Assembly: GCF_047276495.1 (NCBI RefSeq) | Contig: NZ_CP178543.1 | Span: 1-64,000, forward strand | Length of the DNA: 64,000 nucleotides | Source: Capilliphycus salinus | Lineage (GTDB): Bacteria > Cyanobacteriota > Cyanobacteriia > Cyanobacteriales > Microcoleaceae | Direction: 5' to 3' | Shown: piece by piece, positions 53,928 to 62,234 of the stretch | How the letters are laid out: every line of letters starts with the position of its first letter | Position numbering within the stretch: position 1 is the first letter of the stretch | Position numbers and translations under genes: made by a program | Notes under the pieces: model-generated | Told to the model about the DNA's origin: nothing | Database searches by the model: none | Seen by the model: only the letters and a program-made list of their open reading frames with translations

Positions 53928-54695
53928 TTAGAATAAGAAAAATTCTAATCCGATCAGTCCGGCAACAATTGCTAAAGTAATAATTAAGGCGGTCAAGCTA
54001 TAAACATCTAGGGAAGGTTTGGAGTTTATAGATTTGATAGAAGTGCCATATCCTCTTAATTGCATGGCTTTATAAATCTCCTGGGATTGTTGATAGCTAC
54101 GAACCAGCAAACTCCCCGCTAAAGCCGCATATACTTGTAAATTTCGCCAACTCAATTGAGTCGGTTTAAAGCCTCGCAGTCGGGTAGCCCGTTGCATGGT
54201 ATTAAGTTGATAACCCAGTTCAAATAGATATCGATAGGATAATAACATCATATCGGCTAAAATGGGCGATAAACCGAGCGATCGCATGGCTTTAATCAGG
54301 TTCAAAAACGAACCGCTACCGAACAGAACCAAACCCGTGATAAAGATAGCTAAAAACCGACAAACAATCAAAACAACCGCCAAAAGTCCCTCTTGTCTTA
54401 AGGTGATAATTCCCCATTCCCAGAGAATCGTTTGACCGGAAAAAAAAGGCAATACCGCGACAATACCGATTAGAAAAATACCCGGATAACGTAATCGAGT
54501 CAACAAAAAAGATAAGGGCAACCGAGACAAAAGATATAAAATCGCTGTGAGGGTTAAAATGACCGGAAGTAAACGCAAATCCTCAACCATCGCATAGGCA
54601 AACATTAACGCAAATAATCCAATCAGTTTATACTGCGGATGCCAACGATGAATCGGTGAATTCAGGTTTGCGTACTCATCCAGTGCAAATCTCAT
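53928..54695 (-). CDS. ECF transporter T-component (CbiQ/NikQ-like)
   Basis: 255 residues, with several membrane helices and the two Ala-Arg-Gly type coupling motifs expected of EcfT: TRLRGFKPTQ near 170 and QLRGYGTS near 212. It links the ATPase to the substrate-binding CbiM. It lies eight bases after cbiM and three before the ATPase gene. Confidence 0.9.
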   Translation of the reverse strand: MRFALDEYANLNSPIHRWHPQYKLIGLFALMFAYAMVEDLRLLPVILTLTAILYLLSRLPLSFLLTRLRYPGIFLIGIVAVLPFFSGQTILWEWGIITLRQEGLLAVVLIVCRFLAIFITGLVLFGSGSFLNLIKAMRSLGLSPILADMMLLSYRYLFELGYQLNTMQRATRLRGFKPTQLSWRNLQVYAALAGSLLVRSYQQSQEIYKAMQLRGYGTSIKSINSKPSLDVYSLTALIITLAIVAGLIGLEFFLF

Positions 54696-54703
54696 GCTTT
54701 GTC

Positions 54704-55348
54704 CTAACCGGGTAAAAGTTCGGGTTTAACTCGCTGTAAAAAACTAACCACCATCGCCGTAAAAATGCCTTCAATTCCCATTAAAGGAATATGAGCCAAG
54801 ATTAACCCCCAAATCGCCCTTTGTTCGGTTTGAGCGTCAAAATCTGAAGGAATATTGGTAATGGTTAATCCAAAAAACAATAAGACAGAAAGTCCTATTC
54901 CAATTGCGCCGGCTAAAAAGGCGAAAAGATTGAGGGAAATAGTAGGTTTTAATCGCCCTCCGATGCTGTGGCGCAACTGAAAAATTTGAGCCGCAATAAT
55001 TGCCGGAATTCCCATAATTACCGCATTAATTCCTAATGTTGTCAGCCCTCCATGTCCGAACATAACGGCTTGAAATAATAAGCCAATTAAAATCGCCGGA
55101 AACGCATAAGAACCCAACACCGCACCCAACAAACCATTGAGAACAAAATGAACACTCGCCGGAGGAATGGGAATGTGAATACTGGAGGAGACGAAAAAAG
55201 CAGCCGTCAATAAAGCCGCTTTTGGGACTCCTTCTGTGGGATTACTTTTTTTATTAATTTCCCTCAAAGAATACCACGTCGCTAAACCCGCGATCGCATA
55301 TCCTCCGATCAAAACCTTAGCCGGGAGAATTCCCTCTGAAATGTGCAT
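54704..55348 (-). CDS. ECF transporter S-component CbiM/NikM-like
   Basis: 214 residues starting MHISEGILPAKV, the N-terminal Met-His motif that coordinates Ni(II) or Co(II) in CbiM/NikM. Other family marks are SSSIHIPIPPASVHFVLNGLLGAVLG and FGHGGLTTLGINAVIMG. Six to seven membrane helices are predicted. It follows a NikL-like gene by 40 bases. Sequence does not decide between nickel and cobalt. Confidence 0.92.
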   Translation of the reverse strand: MHISEGILPAKVLIGGYAIAGLATWYSLREINKKSNPTEGVPKAALLTAAFFVSSSIHIPIPPASVHFVLNGLLGAVLGSYAFPAILIGLLFQAVMFGHGGLTTLGINAVIMGIPAIIAAQIFQLRHSIGGRLKPTISLNLFAFLAGAIGIGLSVLLFFGLTITNIPSDFDAQTEQRAIWGLILAHIPLMGIEGIFTAMVVSFLQRVKPELLPG

Positions 55349-55388
55349 GAGATTACGCGATTAATTGATTCAACGCTCTAATTTTAAT

Positions 55389-55970
55389 TCAGCCTTCAGA
55401 CTCTTGTTGTCTCACATTGGACGTATTTTGATCCGATGAATGATTGAAGTTAAACTTAGAGAAAAACAGAGCCGTTCCCACACATCCCCAGAGAACCGAT
55501 CCAATAATTAACCCTTTTTGAATTGGACTCAGCCCTTGACTGGCTTGAGAATAAAAAGAAGTCTGATTATTTGTCTGATTATTGGGGTTGGCGGTGGGTT
55601 CAGAAGTCGGTTCAGAAGGTGAAACTTGAGCGTTATTTGTTTCGGTTCCCACCGGAATACTCGTTAAACCCCCGTGTCCGGCTCGTCGAACTTTCACTTC
55701 CCAATATCCCGTTTTTGAGGGATCGGGAGTAAAGACAAAATTACCCTGTTCGTCGGTTGTTCCCTGCTTCCAAGGGGTTGTCGGGTCATCCGGTGCATAA
55801 ACGGTAACTTGAGCATTTTCTAAGGGCGTTCCGGTGTCATATTTGGCGTTAATCTCAATCGCTTGAGTCGTGTTATGTTCGATTTTAACGCCGTGAGCCA
55901 AGGCTTTTTCTGACCAACCTAAGCTCGAAAATAACATGAGCAATAGAATTAATTTACTTTTCATCTTCAT
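55389..55970 (-). CDS. NikL-like auxiliary component of the metal importer
   Basis: 193 residues. A signal peptide ends at ALA, so the mature chain begins HGVKIEH with exposed histidines. A carboxypeptidase-regulatory-like beta-sandwich (TGTPLENAQVTVYAPDDPTTPW, TDEQGNFVFTPD, GYWEVKVRRAGHGG) follows, then a Thr/Asn/Pro-rich linker and one membrane helix (about 148-168). This is the plan of NikL, the extra subunit of NikMLQO nickel transporters, and it replaces CbiN. The position before cbiM supports this and favours nickel. Confidence 0.75.
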   Translation of the reverse strand: MKMKSKLILLLMLFSSLGWSEKALAHGVKIEHNTTQAIEINAKYDTGTPLENAQVTVYAPDDPTTPWKQGTTDEQGNFVFTPDPSKTGYWEVKVRRAGHGGLTSIPVGTETNNAQVSPSEPTSEPTANPNNQTNNQTSFYSQASQGLSPIQKGLIIGSVLWGCVGTALFFSKFNFNHSSDQNTSNVRQQESEG

Positions 55971-56083
55971 TCTCTCCTACGTCTAGTTTTCTCGATGGTT
56001 TTCGACTTCAATCTTGGTTTCTTGCTGCCGTTCAATCTCAACTCCTCAACTCCTGACTCCGCGATTTAACGAATGATTTCTTT

Positions 56084-56956
56084 TTAATTATTCTGAGCGG
56101 TAAGTTGGGTTTCTTTGCAATGACCTTCCCCGACATGACCCAAACTCGGAAACACTGCAATTAAGGTCTGATATTCTTCTGGAGAAAGTCGCTGTTCTAA
56201 GGTGGCTAAATCGGCATCTAACGAACCGCCTTGAGCCGCTTCTGCTAACGGATCAAATCCTAACGCCCCCGTATTAATTTCATCTTCTGGGGGAGCTTCT
56301 CCATCTCCAAATAAATGATCAAAATGGAAAGTTGCTTCTAACTGTGCGGTGCCTCCGGGTTCTAAAATGCCTTTGCGTTCATCTCCGACAAAATCTCCAC
56401 AAACAAACGCTAATTCTTGGTCAAATTTCAGCGTAAAAGGTACCGTTTGACCCTCTTTGGTGGCCGTACCTTGCAAAACCATTGTGTAGCCTTCAGCCGG
56501 TCCAGTTTCGGCTTCATCCATCTCCCAAGATAGAGCGTTGTACCGCCCCGGAGGAGCGGGAACTTCGTTAACAACAATGGTTTCCGCATTCTCTGGGCCT
56601 TCAGCTAAGTCAACGGTTTTGTTAACGACTAAACTAATGGTTTGTTTGGCCTGGGGGTCGCCGCCCGCTTCCGCATCGTAAGGGGTAAAGGTTTCGTAAG
56701 CTTTGGCGTCTGAAAAGTTAACATAAATGTGATCGAAGTTGACTTGCCAACCGTCTTTGGTAACAAAACCCTGGCGAACAAAATCTTCTCCGTTGGCCCG
56801 AAACTGCATTGTACCAACTTCGCCTGTGGGAGGCAGAGTTTCGGGAGCGGTTTCGATTTGCTGTTCGGCTTCTGGGGTTGGGGTTTGAGAACACCCCCAA
56901 AGGACTCCTGAAGCTAAAAAGATGACACTTCCAAAGGTTAATAACTGTTTTTTCAT
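56084..56956 (-). CDS. periplasmic lipoprotein associated with the ECF metal importer
   Basis: 290 residues. The lipobox is LWGCSQ (Cys22). The mature domain is beta-rich, with DGWQVNFDHIYVNFSDA, VDLA, VNEVPAPPGRYNALSWEMDEAE and FHFDHLFGDGEAPPEDE, resembling DUF4382-type lipoproteins in outline. His and Asp/Glu clusters (FHFDHLFGDGE, GHVGEGHC) could bind metal. It is the first gene of the minus-strand run leading into the NikL-CbiM-CbiQ-ATPase genes, 113 bases ahead, so a role in delivering the metal is inferred. No such function is established that I know of. Confidence 0.7.
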   Translation of the reverse strand: MKKQLLTFGSVIFLASGVLWGCSQTPTPEAEQQIETAPETLPPTGEVGTMQFRANGEDFVRQGFVTKDGWQVNFDHIYVNFSDAKAYETFTPYDAEAGGDPQAKQTISLVVNKTVDLAEGPENAETIVVNEVPAPPGRYNALSWEMDEAETGPAEGYTMVLQGTATKEGQTVPFTLKFDQELAFVCGDFVGDERKGILEPGGTAQLEATFHFDHLFGDGEAPPEDEINTGALGFDPLAEAAQGGSLDADLATLEQRLSPEEYQTLIAVFPSLGHVGEGHCKETQLTAQNN

Positions 56957-57349
56957 CCCTGATGCCAGATTACGAACGTTCTAAAGTATAGGAAACAAGT
57001 TTGAGTAGAGCTTGACAATCCCCTAGTGGGGCATTTTTAAGGGGTATTGGCTAAAACTATTGAATATTTTAAACATTAATATCAAGAATTGCCACAAAGG
57101 GGATTGTCCCAATAAAAAGACCCCAGAAATCTATTTCTTTCTGAGTACAAGTTAGAATAACTTTTATTTTAAAATTAACTGCGGCTACTCTTTGATACTG
57201 ATATCTATTATGAATAGCTTTGAGTATTTTACACTCTCTCTAAAGGGGGGTTCGGTGAGTCAACTTATTTTTTGAGTTCGAGATCACACCGGCTGATAAC
57301 CCCCCCAGTTAAGACGATGAGTGTTCATCTGCGTGTAATTACAGGGCGT
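56957..57349. other. 393-base leader region with two inverted repeats
   Basis: GACAATCCCC at 57014-57023 pairs with GGGGATTGTC at 57099-57108, and a CCCC-TAGT-GGGG hairpin lies inside the left arm. This lies in the presumptive 5' leader of the lipoprotein-metal importer genes. A second, longer hairpin at 57245-57305 belongs to the end of the hli gene. No known riboswitch class was recognised. Confidence 0.5.
57245..57305 (-). terminator. long stem-loop after the hli gene
   Basis: GGGGGGTT (57245-57252) pairs with AACCCCCC (57298-57305), with an inner CGGTG/CACCG pair. It lies 45 bases beyond the hli stop codon on the minus strand. There is no clear T-run. Confidence 0.45.
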
Positions 57350-57562
57350 TTACAGGCTTGTTAACCAGCCAACAATTCCTTGTCCGGTCATGGCTTCTAA
57401 ACCAATTAAGGATACAAACCCAATCATTGCTAAACGTCCGTTTAACTTCTCTGCGTACTGAGTGAATCCGGTTTTGGGGGTGTCGTCAACATACATTTTG
57501 GGTTCAACTGCAAAGTTGTTCAGACGTCCGCCTTCTTCGACGCTATAACCACGAGTTGTCAT
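57350..57562 (-). CDS. high light-inducible protein (single-helix CAB-like)
   Basis: 70 residues. The chlorophyll-binding helix has the hallmark AEKLNGRLAMIGFVSLIGLEAMTG (residues about 37-60), equal to ExxNGRxAMxGF. A hydrophilic N-terminal tail precedes it. Hlips bind chlorophyll and carotenoid and protect photosystem II assembly under excess light. Monocistronic, with its own upstream region and a downstream stem-loop. Confidence 0.95.
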   Translation of the reverse strand: MTTRGYSVEEGGRLNNFAVEPKMYVDDTPKTGFTQYAEKLNGRLAMIGFVSLIGLEAMTGQGIVGWLTSL

Positions 57563-57772
57563 ATTTTTTTCCTCAAACTTTTCTATCTGTATATCAATGT
57601 AACATATTATTAAATTTTGTAAAGGTATTTGACAAAATATTTTTTTTTAAGTATGATCGAACGTTGGCTAAATTCACAATAAGTCCATAGCTGAGGGGAA
57701 AAATGTCCTGGAACTGGAGTTATCCTAGAAACAAAGTTAATCTTTTTAAGATCAGCATACGAACGGGGTATA

Positions 57773-58441
57773 ATGAACACTAACCAACCCGGGCATTCTT
57801 CTGTGAACCCTCAAGCTCGATTAGAACAAGAGGAACGGACTCTCGAACCTCCTTCCTCTCCCACTCTGATTACTTTTGCGGTTGTGATGCTAATGAGTGC
57901 ATCGACAACACTATCTATCCTTTCTGGAGATTACAGTTACTCATCCCAAGAGGGACTCGAAAAGGAAGTTTCCCCATTGGAAAAGGTTTCTCCCTCAAAA
58001 GATGTCCCTGAAAGTGATGTCACCCCATCACCCTCTGCAAAGGTTGCTCCCTCAACAGATGTTGCTGAAAGTGATGTCAGCACACCACCGTTATCAACCG
58101 CAGTAACCGAACCGGAAAAAATTACCGATACCGCTCTGTTAAACAGTTTAGAACAGCAACTTTTTGACAGTCTCGATCAAACCTGGACAATTCCCGTCAC
58201 CGAAACTTCTATTTATGTGGTTCGCGTTGATGAAACGGGAGCGATCATTGCTTATACTCCCATTAATAGCATTGCTCAAGATAATCTTGAGAATACACCT
58301 CTCCCCCAATTCATTGAACCCGATAATCTGAAAGATTCAGAAAATACGACGGTTAAGTTTGCTGAATTTGAAGTAATTTTCAGCTACACCGGGAGACTGG
58401 AAGTTCAAACTCGTAACCCGCCGGAAAACTTCAATTTTTAA
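57773..58441 (+). CDS. membrane-anchored hypothetical protein with repeated Ser/Pro linker
   Basis: 222 residues, not recognised. A single membrane segment lies at about 30-50. A linker with a duplicated motif follows (SPSKDVPESDVTPSP and APSTDVAESDVSTPP). A C-terminal domain of about 100 residues is predicted alpha/beta (LLNSLEQQLFDSLDQTW, YVVRVDETGAIIAYTPIN, FEVIFSYTGRLEVQTRNP), which faintly recalls TonB-C-like domains. It ends in a strong bidirectional terminator. Confidence 0.6.
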   Translation: MNTNQPGHSSVNPQARLEQEERTLEPPSSPTLITFAVVMLMSASTTLSILSGDYSYSSQEGLEKEVSPLEKVSPSKDVPESDVTPSPSAKVAPSTDVAESDVSTPPLSTAVTEPEKITDTALLNSLEQQLFDSLDQTWTIPVTETSIYVVRVDETGAIIAYTPINSIAQDNLENTPLPQFIEPDNLKDSENTTVKFAEFEVIFSYTGRLEVQTRNPPENFNF

Positions 58442-58451
58442 GACGTTCTTG

Positions 58452-58495
58452 AAAAGCCTCTGCCCGCAAAAACAGTAAGTCAAACAGAGGCTTTT
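58452..58495. terminator. bidirectional terminator between convergent genes
   Basis: AAAAGCCTCTG (58452-58462) and CAGAGGCTTTT (58485-58495) give an 11-base perfect stem with A-run and T-run at the two ends, serving both the hypothetical gene and the phosphodiester glycosidase gene. Confidence 0.85.
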
Positions 58496-58547
58496 ATCAA
58501 GTTTCAGTGAAAATCATTTCAGATGTTTTCAAAACAATTCATCTGTT

Positions 58548-59453
58548 TTATTTGTTTTCCAGAGGTGAAGCGTAAATTCCTAAATGATTGGCGATGGGAC
58601 GCTGACGCATTGGAATCCGACTGTGAAAGGGTGCATTTAAAACTTTTGGCTTGTTTCCCTGGGAAATGACTAAAGTTGTGGAACCGCCACCATCCAAATT
58701 TAACGCCGTTTCAACGCCTTCTATTTCCATGATAATATCGGTCAAAGTTCCTAAGGTTACACCTTCACTATACAAGGGTTGACGACCATCAATTAAAATT
58801 AACCATAAAGTTTCCCCTGACTTGTCAATTGCAACGACAGTTCGCGGAAATTTTTGATGATAATCTGAAAACTTTTTGAATTTTACGGGCCGACTTTTTT
58901 CAATTAAAATCCGATTTCCAGCCACGCCTTGAGGGGTATTTTCCGGACAAGTATCCGGGTAAATTTGCGCCCGGTTTTCGGAAGAAATACAAAGGACTGA
59001 CCACCCTTTCTTGACGTTTGAATAAATCTGACCGTTAGAAATTGCCTGTCCTAAAATTTTAACTCGCTCTCCTTTTTTGGGAAAATAATTGATGGGGCTT
59101 TTGACATAAAAAGGATGAAAAAAGCTGCCATTTATTGCCAGTTGTAAGTCATATTTTTGTAAAAAATCCGATGTGGTTTGAGCCGCAATTTCTCGGCGAT
59201 CATCTCCGGGTTCTCCCGGTGTAACTAAGAATTTAATTCCGGGGTCTGTCAAGTCAATTTTAACCAGATGAATCATTAAAGCATCCGGTTTAAAACGGCG
59301 AATCCGTTGATAACTAATTCCTTGAAAAAGCTGTTGTTGTTTGGCGGTGGGTAGGGGGAGTCTTAGGTGTAATGCTAAGTATAATAAAGCGGGTGTTAAG
59401 AGAATAGCTAAACTCAAACGTAGTAGAATTTTGAGCAGAAAACGTTTATTCAT
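58548..59453 (-). CDS. phosphodiester glycosidase family (NAGPA-like) secreted protein
   Basis: 301 residues from ATG 59453 (in-frame ATG at 59471 adds six). A membrane anchor or signal lies at about 5-27. The NAGPA-type domain shows LAINGSFFHPFY, GWSVLCISS, RTVVAIDKSGETLWLILIDGRQPLYSEGVTLGTL and ALNLDGGGSTTLVI, the last being the signature near the C-terminus. Related proteins cleave N-acetylglucosamine-1-phosphodiesters or modify cell-wall and exopolysaccharides. It follows the PP2C gene on the same strand after 165 bases. Confidence 0.88.
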   Translation of the reverse strand: MNKRFLLKILLRLSLAILLTPALLYLALHLRLPLPTAKQQQLFQGISYQRIRRFKPDALMIHLVKIDLTDPGIKFLVTPGEPGDDRREIAAQTTSDFLQKYDLQLAINGSFFHPFYVKSPINYFPKKGERVKILGQAISNGQIYSNVKKGWSVLCISSENRAQIYPDTCPENTPQGVAGNRILIEKSRPVKFKKFSDYHQKFPRTVVAIDKSGETLWLILIDGRQPLYSEGVTLGTLTDIIMEIEGVETALNLDGGGSTTLVISQGNKPKVLNAPFHSRIPMRQRPIANHLGIYASPLENK

Positions 59454-59618
59454 GGCGGTTAAGAGAGACAATGAACGAGCGCATCCATCCCTTTTTAGGA
59501 TAATACAACTGAATACCCATTTACTCTCCCATAACCGGATTTTTTATGCACACCTCAAAAACCGTCCTCAAAAACCCAACATTCGCTCGCCCGAGGTGAT
59601 TTTTGATAAGTTAATGTG

Positions 59619-60386
59619 TTATAATGTAGCCAGAATTAAGGTTAAATCATCATCGGTTCGTTGAGTCACCCGAGGCGATCGCAAAAAAGACTCTAACTGT
59701 TCTTGAGCTTCTGTTTCATCTGTTACCGTTGAGATAAAGTGAAACAGGGGCGAAAAGAAAGGTTTATGAGGAGTTCCGGCCGGCATTTTTAGCGCTAACA
59801 TTTGCAGGCCATCGGAGAAAACCGCCAAATGAGCCGGTTCGCCTTCCCACACCCGAATTTGTGCCGTTTCCACCGCATCAAACCCAATCAAAAATTTAGT
59901 TTCATTCAAATATTCACCCTGTTCCGGTTGGGTGATTGCCTCTATTTTTCCGGTTTTATCTTCGACAACCGCCGCCCCATCTCCCACCTGAGCAACGGCA
60001 ACAAAATCGGATGTGGCGAGCGTTACAATTAGCGTGGTAGCCAACTCTCTAATTTCGACTTCTTGAACTTCCGCTTCGGCTTGCACTGCCATTTTTGCCG
60101 CATTTAACGTCTCAATTAACCGTTCTTGCCAGTTAATTTCTTCGGGTTGGGAAGATGGAGAACTAAGGGTTTGAGCCAGGGTATTAACAGCCGTTTCCAC
60201 CGCAATTTTTGAGCCAATTTCTGATAATTTTGCCGAACCCGCCCCATCAGCCACCGCCACAATTAAAATATCATTAGATAATCTTTGGTAGCAGTGAGCA
60301 TCCTGACAGGGAAGATCCCATTTTTCGTGGCTCGTTCCCCGCACGGATGCCGATACAATTTGCCAGTTGGAGTCGCAGTTTGACAT
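59619..60386 (-). CDS. PP2C-type Ser/Thr phosphatase
   Basis: 255 residues. The PP2C metal-binding motifs are visible: CQDAH (about 29-33), VAVADGAGSAKLSEIGS (about 44-60), VAQVGDGAAVVE (about 133-144), FSDGLQML near 192, and TDDDLTLIL at the end. It belongs to the 'PP2C_2' branch that partners with TerY-type VWA proteins. The VWA gene lies 63 bases upstream on the same strand. The third member of that triad, a kinase, is not in the window next to it. Confidence 0.9.
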   Translation of the reverse strand: MSNCDSNWQIVSASVRGTSHEKWDLPCQDAHCYQRLSNDILIVAVADGAGSAKLSEIGSKIAVETAVNTLAQTLSSPSSQPEEINWQERLIETLNAAKMAVQAEAEVQEVEIRELATTLIVTLATSDFVAVAQVGDGAAVVEDKTGKIEAITQPEQGEYLNETKFLIGFDAVETAQIRVWEGEPAHLAVFSDGLQMLALKMPAGTPHKPFFSPLFHFISTVTDETEAQEQLESFLRSPRVTQRTDDDLTLILATL

Positions 60387-60449
60387 GGGATATCCCGTAA
60401 AAAAAGGCTCAAAAATCAGCGAATAATCATTACAAATGAACGGATTGGA

Positions 60450-61112
60450 TTAAACGGCTCCCCATCCCGGTGGCGGTAAAGCAACCTGTTCATCGACTTT
60501 GGAATGAGACACCATTTGCATACTCGCAGACAGCCAAATAAACATTTCTCGAAAGTCCAATCCTTTTAATTTTAAAGGAGCGCGTTCGACAATCAAACTC
60601 AGGCGTTCCATATTCGCCCCTTCCACTCCCACCGCAAAAAAAGCAACCTGTTTGTTGGCTTCTTCTTGTTTAATGCGTTGGGCGGCTTGTTCGGCCATTC
60701 GTTCAGACTCGCCCTGCGGTTCCCCATCGGTAATCATAAACACCCAAGGGCGATAATAGGCTATACCATTATTGCGATATTCCGATTTCCGGGCGGCAAC
60801 TAAATCTAGGGCTTGGTTAATCGCCGTTCCCATAAATGTTTGACCCTGGGCGGTTAACATTGGGGGTTCAAACTGATCGGCCGTGACAAAATCTTGTAGA
60901 ATTTTAACCTGATTGTCGAAAGAAATAACGGCAACTTCGACCCGTTTTTTTGCCAATTCATCGCGAACTAAATCATGTCTAAAGGTGTTGAGGCCATCAT
61001 TGAGGGCATCGATGGGTACTCCTTGCATGGAGGCGGAAGTGTCCAACAACAACACGCAAGGACAACGGGGTTCGGGGTTTTCAGCAAATTCTACAGCTTC
61101 CTCAAGTCTCAT
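60450..61112 (-). CDS. VWA domain protein (TerY-like)
   Basis: 220 residues. The MIDAS motif is LLLDTSASMQG (DxSxS) near 23, with the distal Thr in QTFMGTAI and the Asp in FMITDGEPQG. The C-terminal VALPPPGWG end is typical of TerY-like proteins that pair with PP2C phosphatases and kinases in metal- or stress-linked TerY-P modules. First gene of the pair. Confidence 0.9.
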   Translation of the reverse strand: MRLEEAVEFAENPEPRCPCVLLLDTSASMQGVPIDALNDGLNTFRHDLVRDELAKKRVEVAVISFDNQVKILQDFVTADQFEPPMLTAQGQTFMGTAINQALDLVAARKSEYRNNGIAYYRPWVFMITDGEPQGESERMAEQAAQRIKQEEANKQVAFFAVGVEGANMERLSLIVERAPLKLKGLDFREMFIWLSASMQMVSHSKVDEQVALPPPGWGAV

Positions 61113-61268
61113 AATTCAGGGGGATGAGTTTGCAGTTCTCTTAGGATACTCGATTTTTGCCTATTTCTATTATCGCTGATTTGAAGCGAAAAGTTTGGCG
61201 ATCGCTGTGTCGATTATACACCAATTAATTAAATTTGACTAGGAATCTAATCCAGTCCGGGCTAGAAT

Positions 61269-61922
61269 TCAAACGTCAGCATTTGCAATTTGTTCTTTTA
61301 CCCAAGTTCTAAAGGCTTTCATGGTTTTATTTCTGCCTTCAGTTTTCACCCGCTTTAAATATTCGGGAATGATTTCTTTGATTGGTAAATTGGGAAAATG
61401 GGGACTCAATTCTGACTCCACATATTGTCCCGATTCTAAGAGATTAATTTGCAGTTTTCCCTTTTCAAACCGCCATAGTTCGGGGACTCCTAACGCCGCA
61501 TAAATCTTTGGATGGGTGCGAGAAGTGACATCTATTTCTAAAGCTAAATCCGGGGGAGGATCACTCGTTAAATCCAACCGATCTTTGCCTCTAACTGCGG
61601 CTTCATTCTCAATATAAAAACAATCATCCGGTTCTATTCCTTGCTTCATCAACTCATTTTTAAACGTTGTTGAACCGAGGGGATAAAATTCTATATCCAG
61701 TTCTTCGAGTAAAGCTTTGATAAAGTCACCGATAAAAACTTTGTCAACTTCGTGTTCAGGTAAAGGGGTCATAATTTCTAAAGTTCCGCGATCGTAAGCA
61801 ATTCTAGCAGCCCGATGTTCTCCCAACTCCTCTAAAATCGTCTCAAACTCCAGCCAACTGACGTCTGTGAATCGAACTTTATGACCGGGAGGAACATCTA
61901 TTCGTTTTAATTCTAATAACAT
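61269..61922 (-). CDS. Uma2 family endonuclease-like protein
   Basis: 217 residues. Family marks: ARIAYDRGTLEIMTPLPEHE (about 39-58), DLTSDPPPDLALEIDVTSRTHPKIYAALGVPELWRFEKGKL (about 116-156), with the PDLALEID catalytic-type core. A different subfamily from the Uma2 at 37900. Stand-alone, on the minus strand. Function unproven. Confidence 0.9.
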   Translation of the reverse strand: MLLELKRIDVPPGHKVRFTDVSWLEFETILEELGEHRAARIAYDRGTLEIMTPLPEHEVDKVFIGDFIKALLEELDIEFYPLGSTTFKNELMKQGIEPDDCFYIENEAAVRGKDRLDLTSDPPPDLALEIDVTSRTHPKIYAALGVPELWRFEKGKLQINLLESGQYVESELSPHFPNLPIKEIIPEYLKRVKTEGRNKTMKAFRTWVKEQIANADV

Positions 61923-62234
61923 TTTTCAGCCTCAGTATTTATCTAGTATTTATCTATTAGTATAGCGCGATCGCATTTGAACAGAATTAAAAATTTAAGC
62001 TGAAAAATCTCTAACCTGTAATCCCAGGAACTCAAACTTTGATGTTTAAACAGAAAAAGACACCAGGAAATCAATTTCCTGGCTAATAAGAGAAATCCGT
62101 TCAAAGGGACTGGCAATATTAAACTTTTACCCATTAGTCCTCTTGAGAAGACTTGAATTTTTAGACGGGGATTTTAATCCCAGGCGTTGAACTCGAAATG
62201 CGATCGCCAATTTTTCCCCGCTAAAATTATAGGG
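61923..62234. other. 312-base intergenic region with a terminator
   Basis: Contains the terminator at 62052-62082 and the promoter region of the Uma2 gene. A 63-codon minus-strand frame (61943-62134) crosses the terminator and is not supported as a gene. Confidence 0.5.
62052..62082 (-). terminator. terminator of the DUF1400 hydrolase gene
   Basis: CCAGGAAAT and ATTTCCTGG (62063-62082) form a stem. On the minus strand it is followed by TGTCTTTTTCTG. It lies 150 bases after the hydrolase stop. Confidence 0.7.

Noticed and set aside
61943..62134. 63-codon minus-strand frame
   Set aside because: It runs across the terminator of the DUF1400 gene and has no family features.
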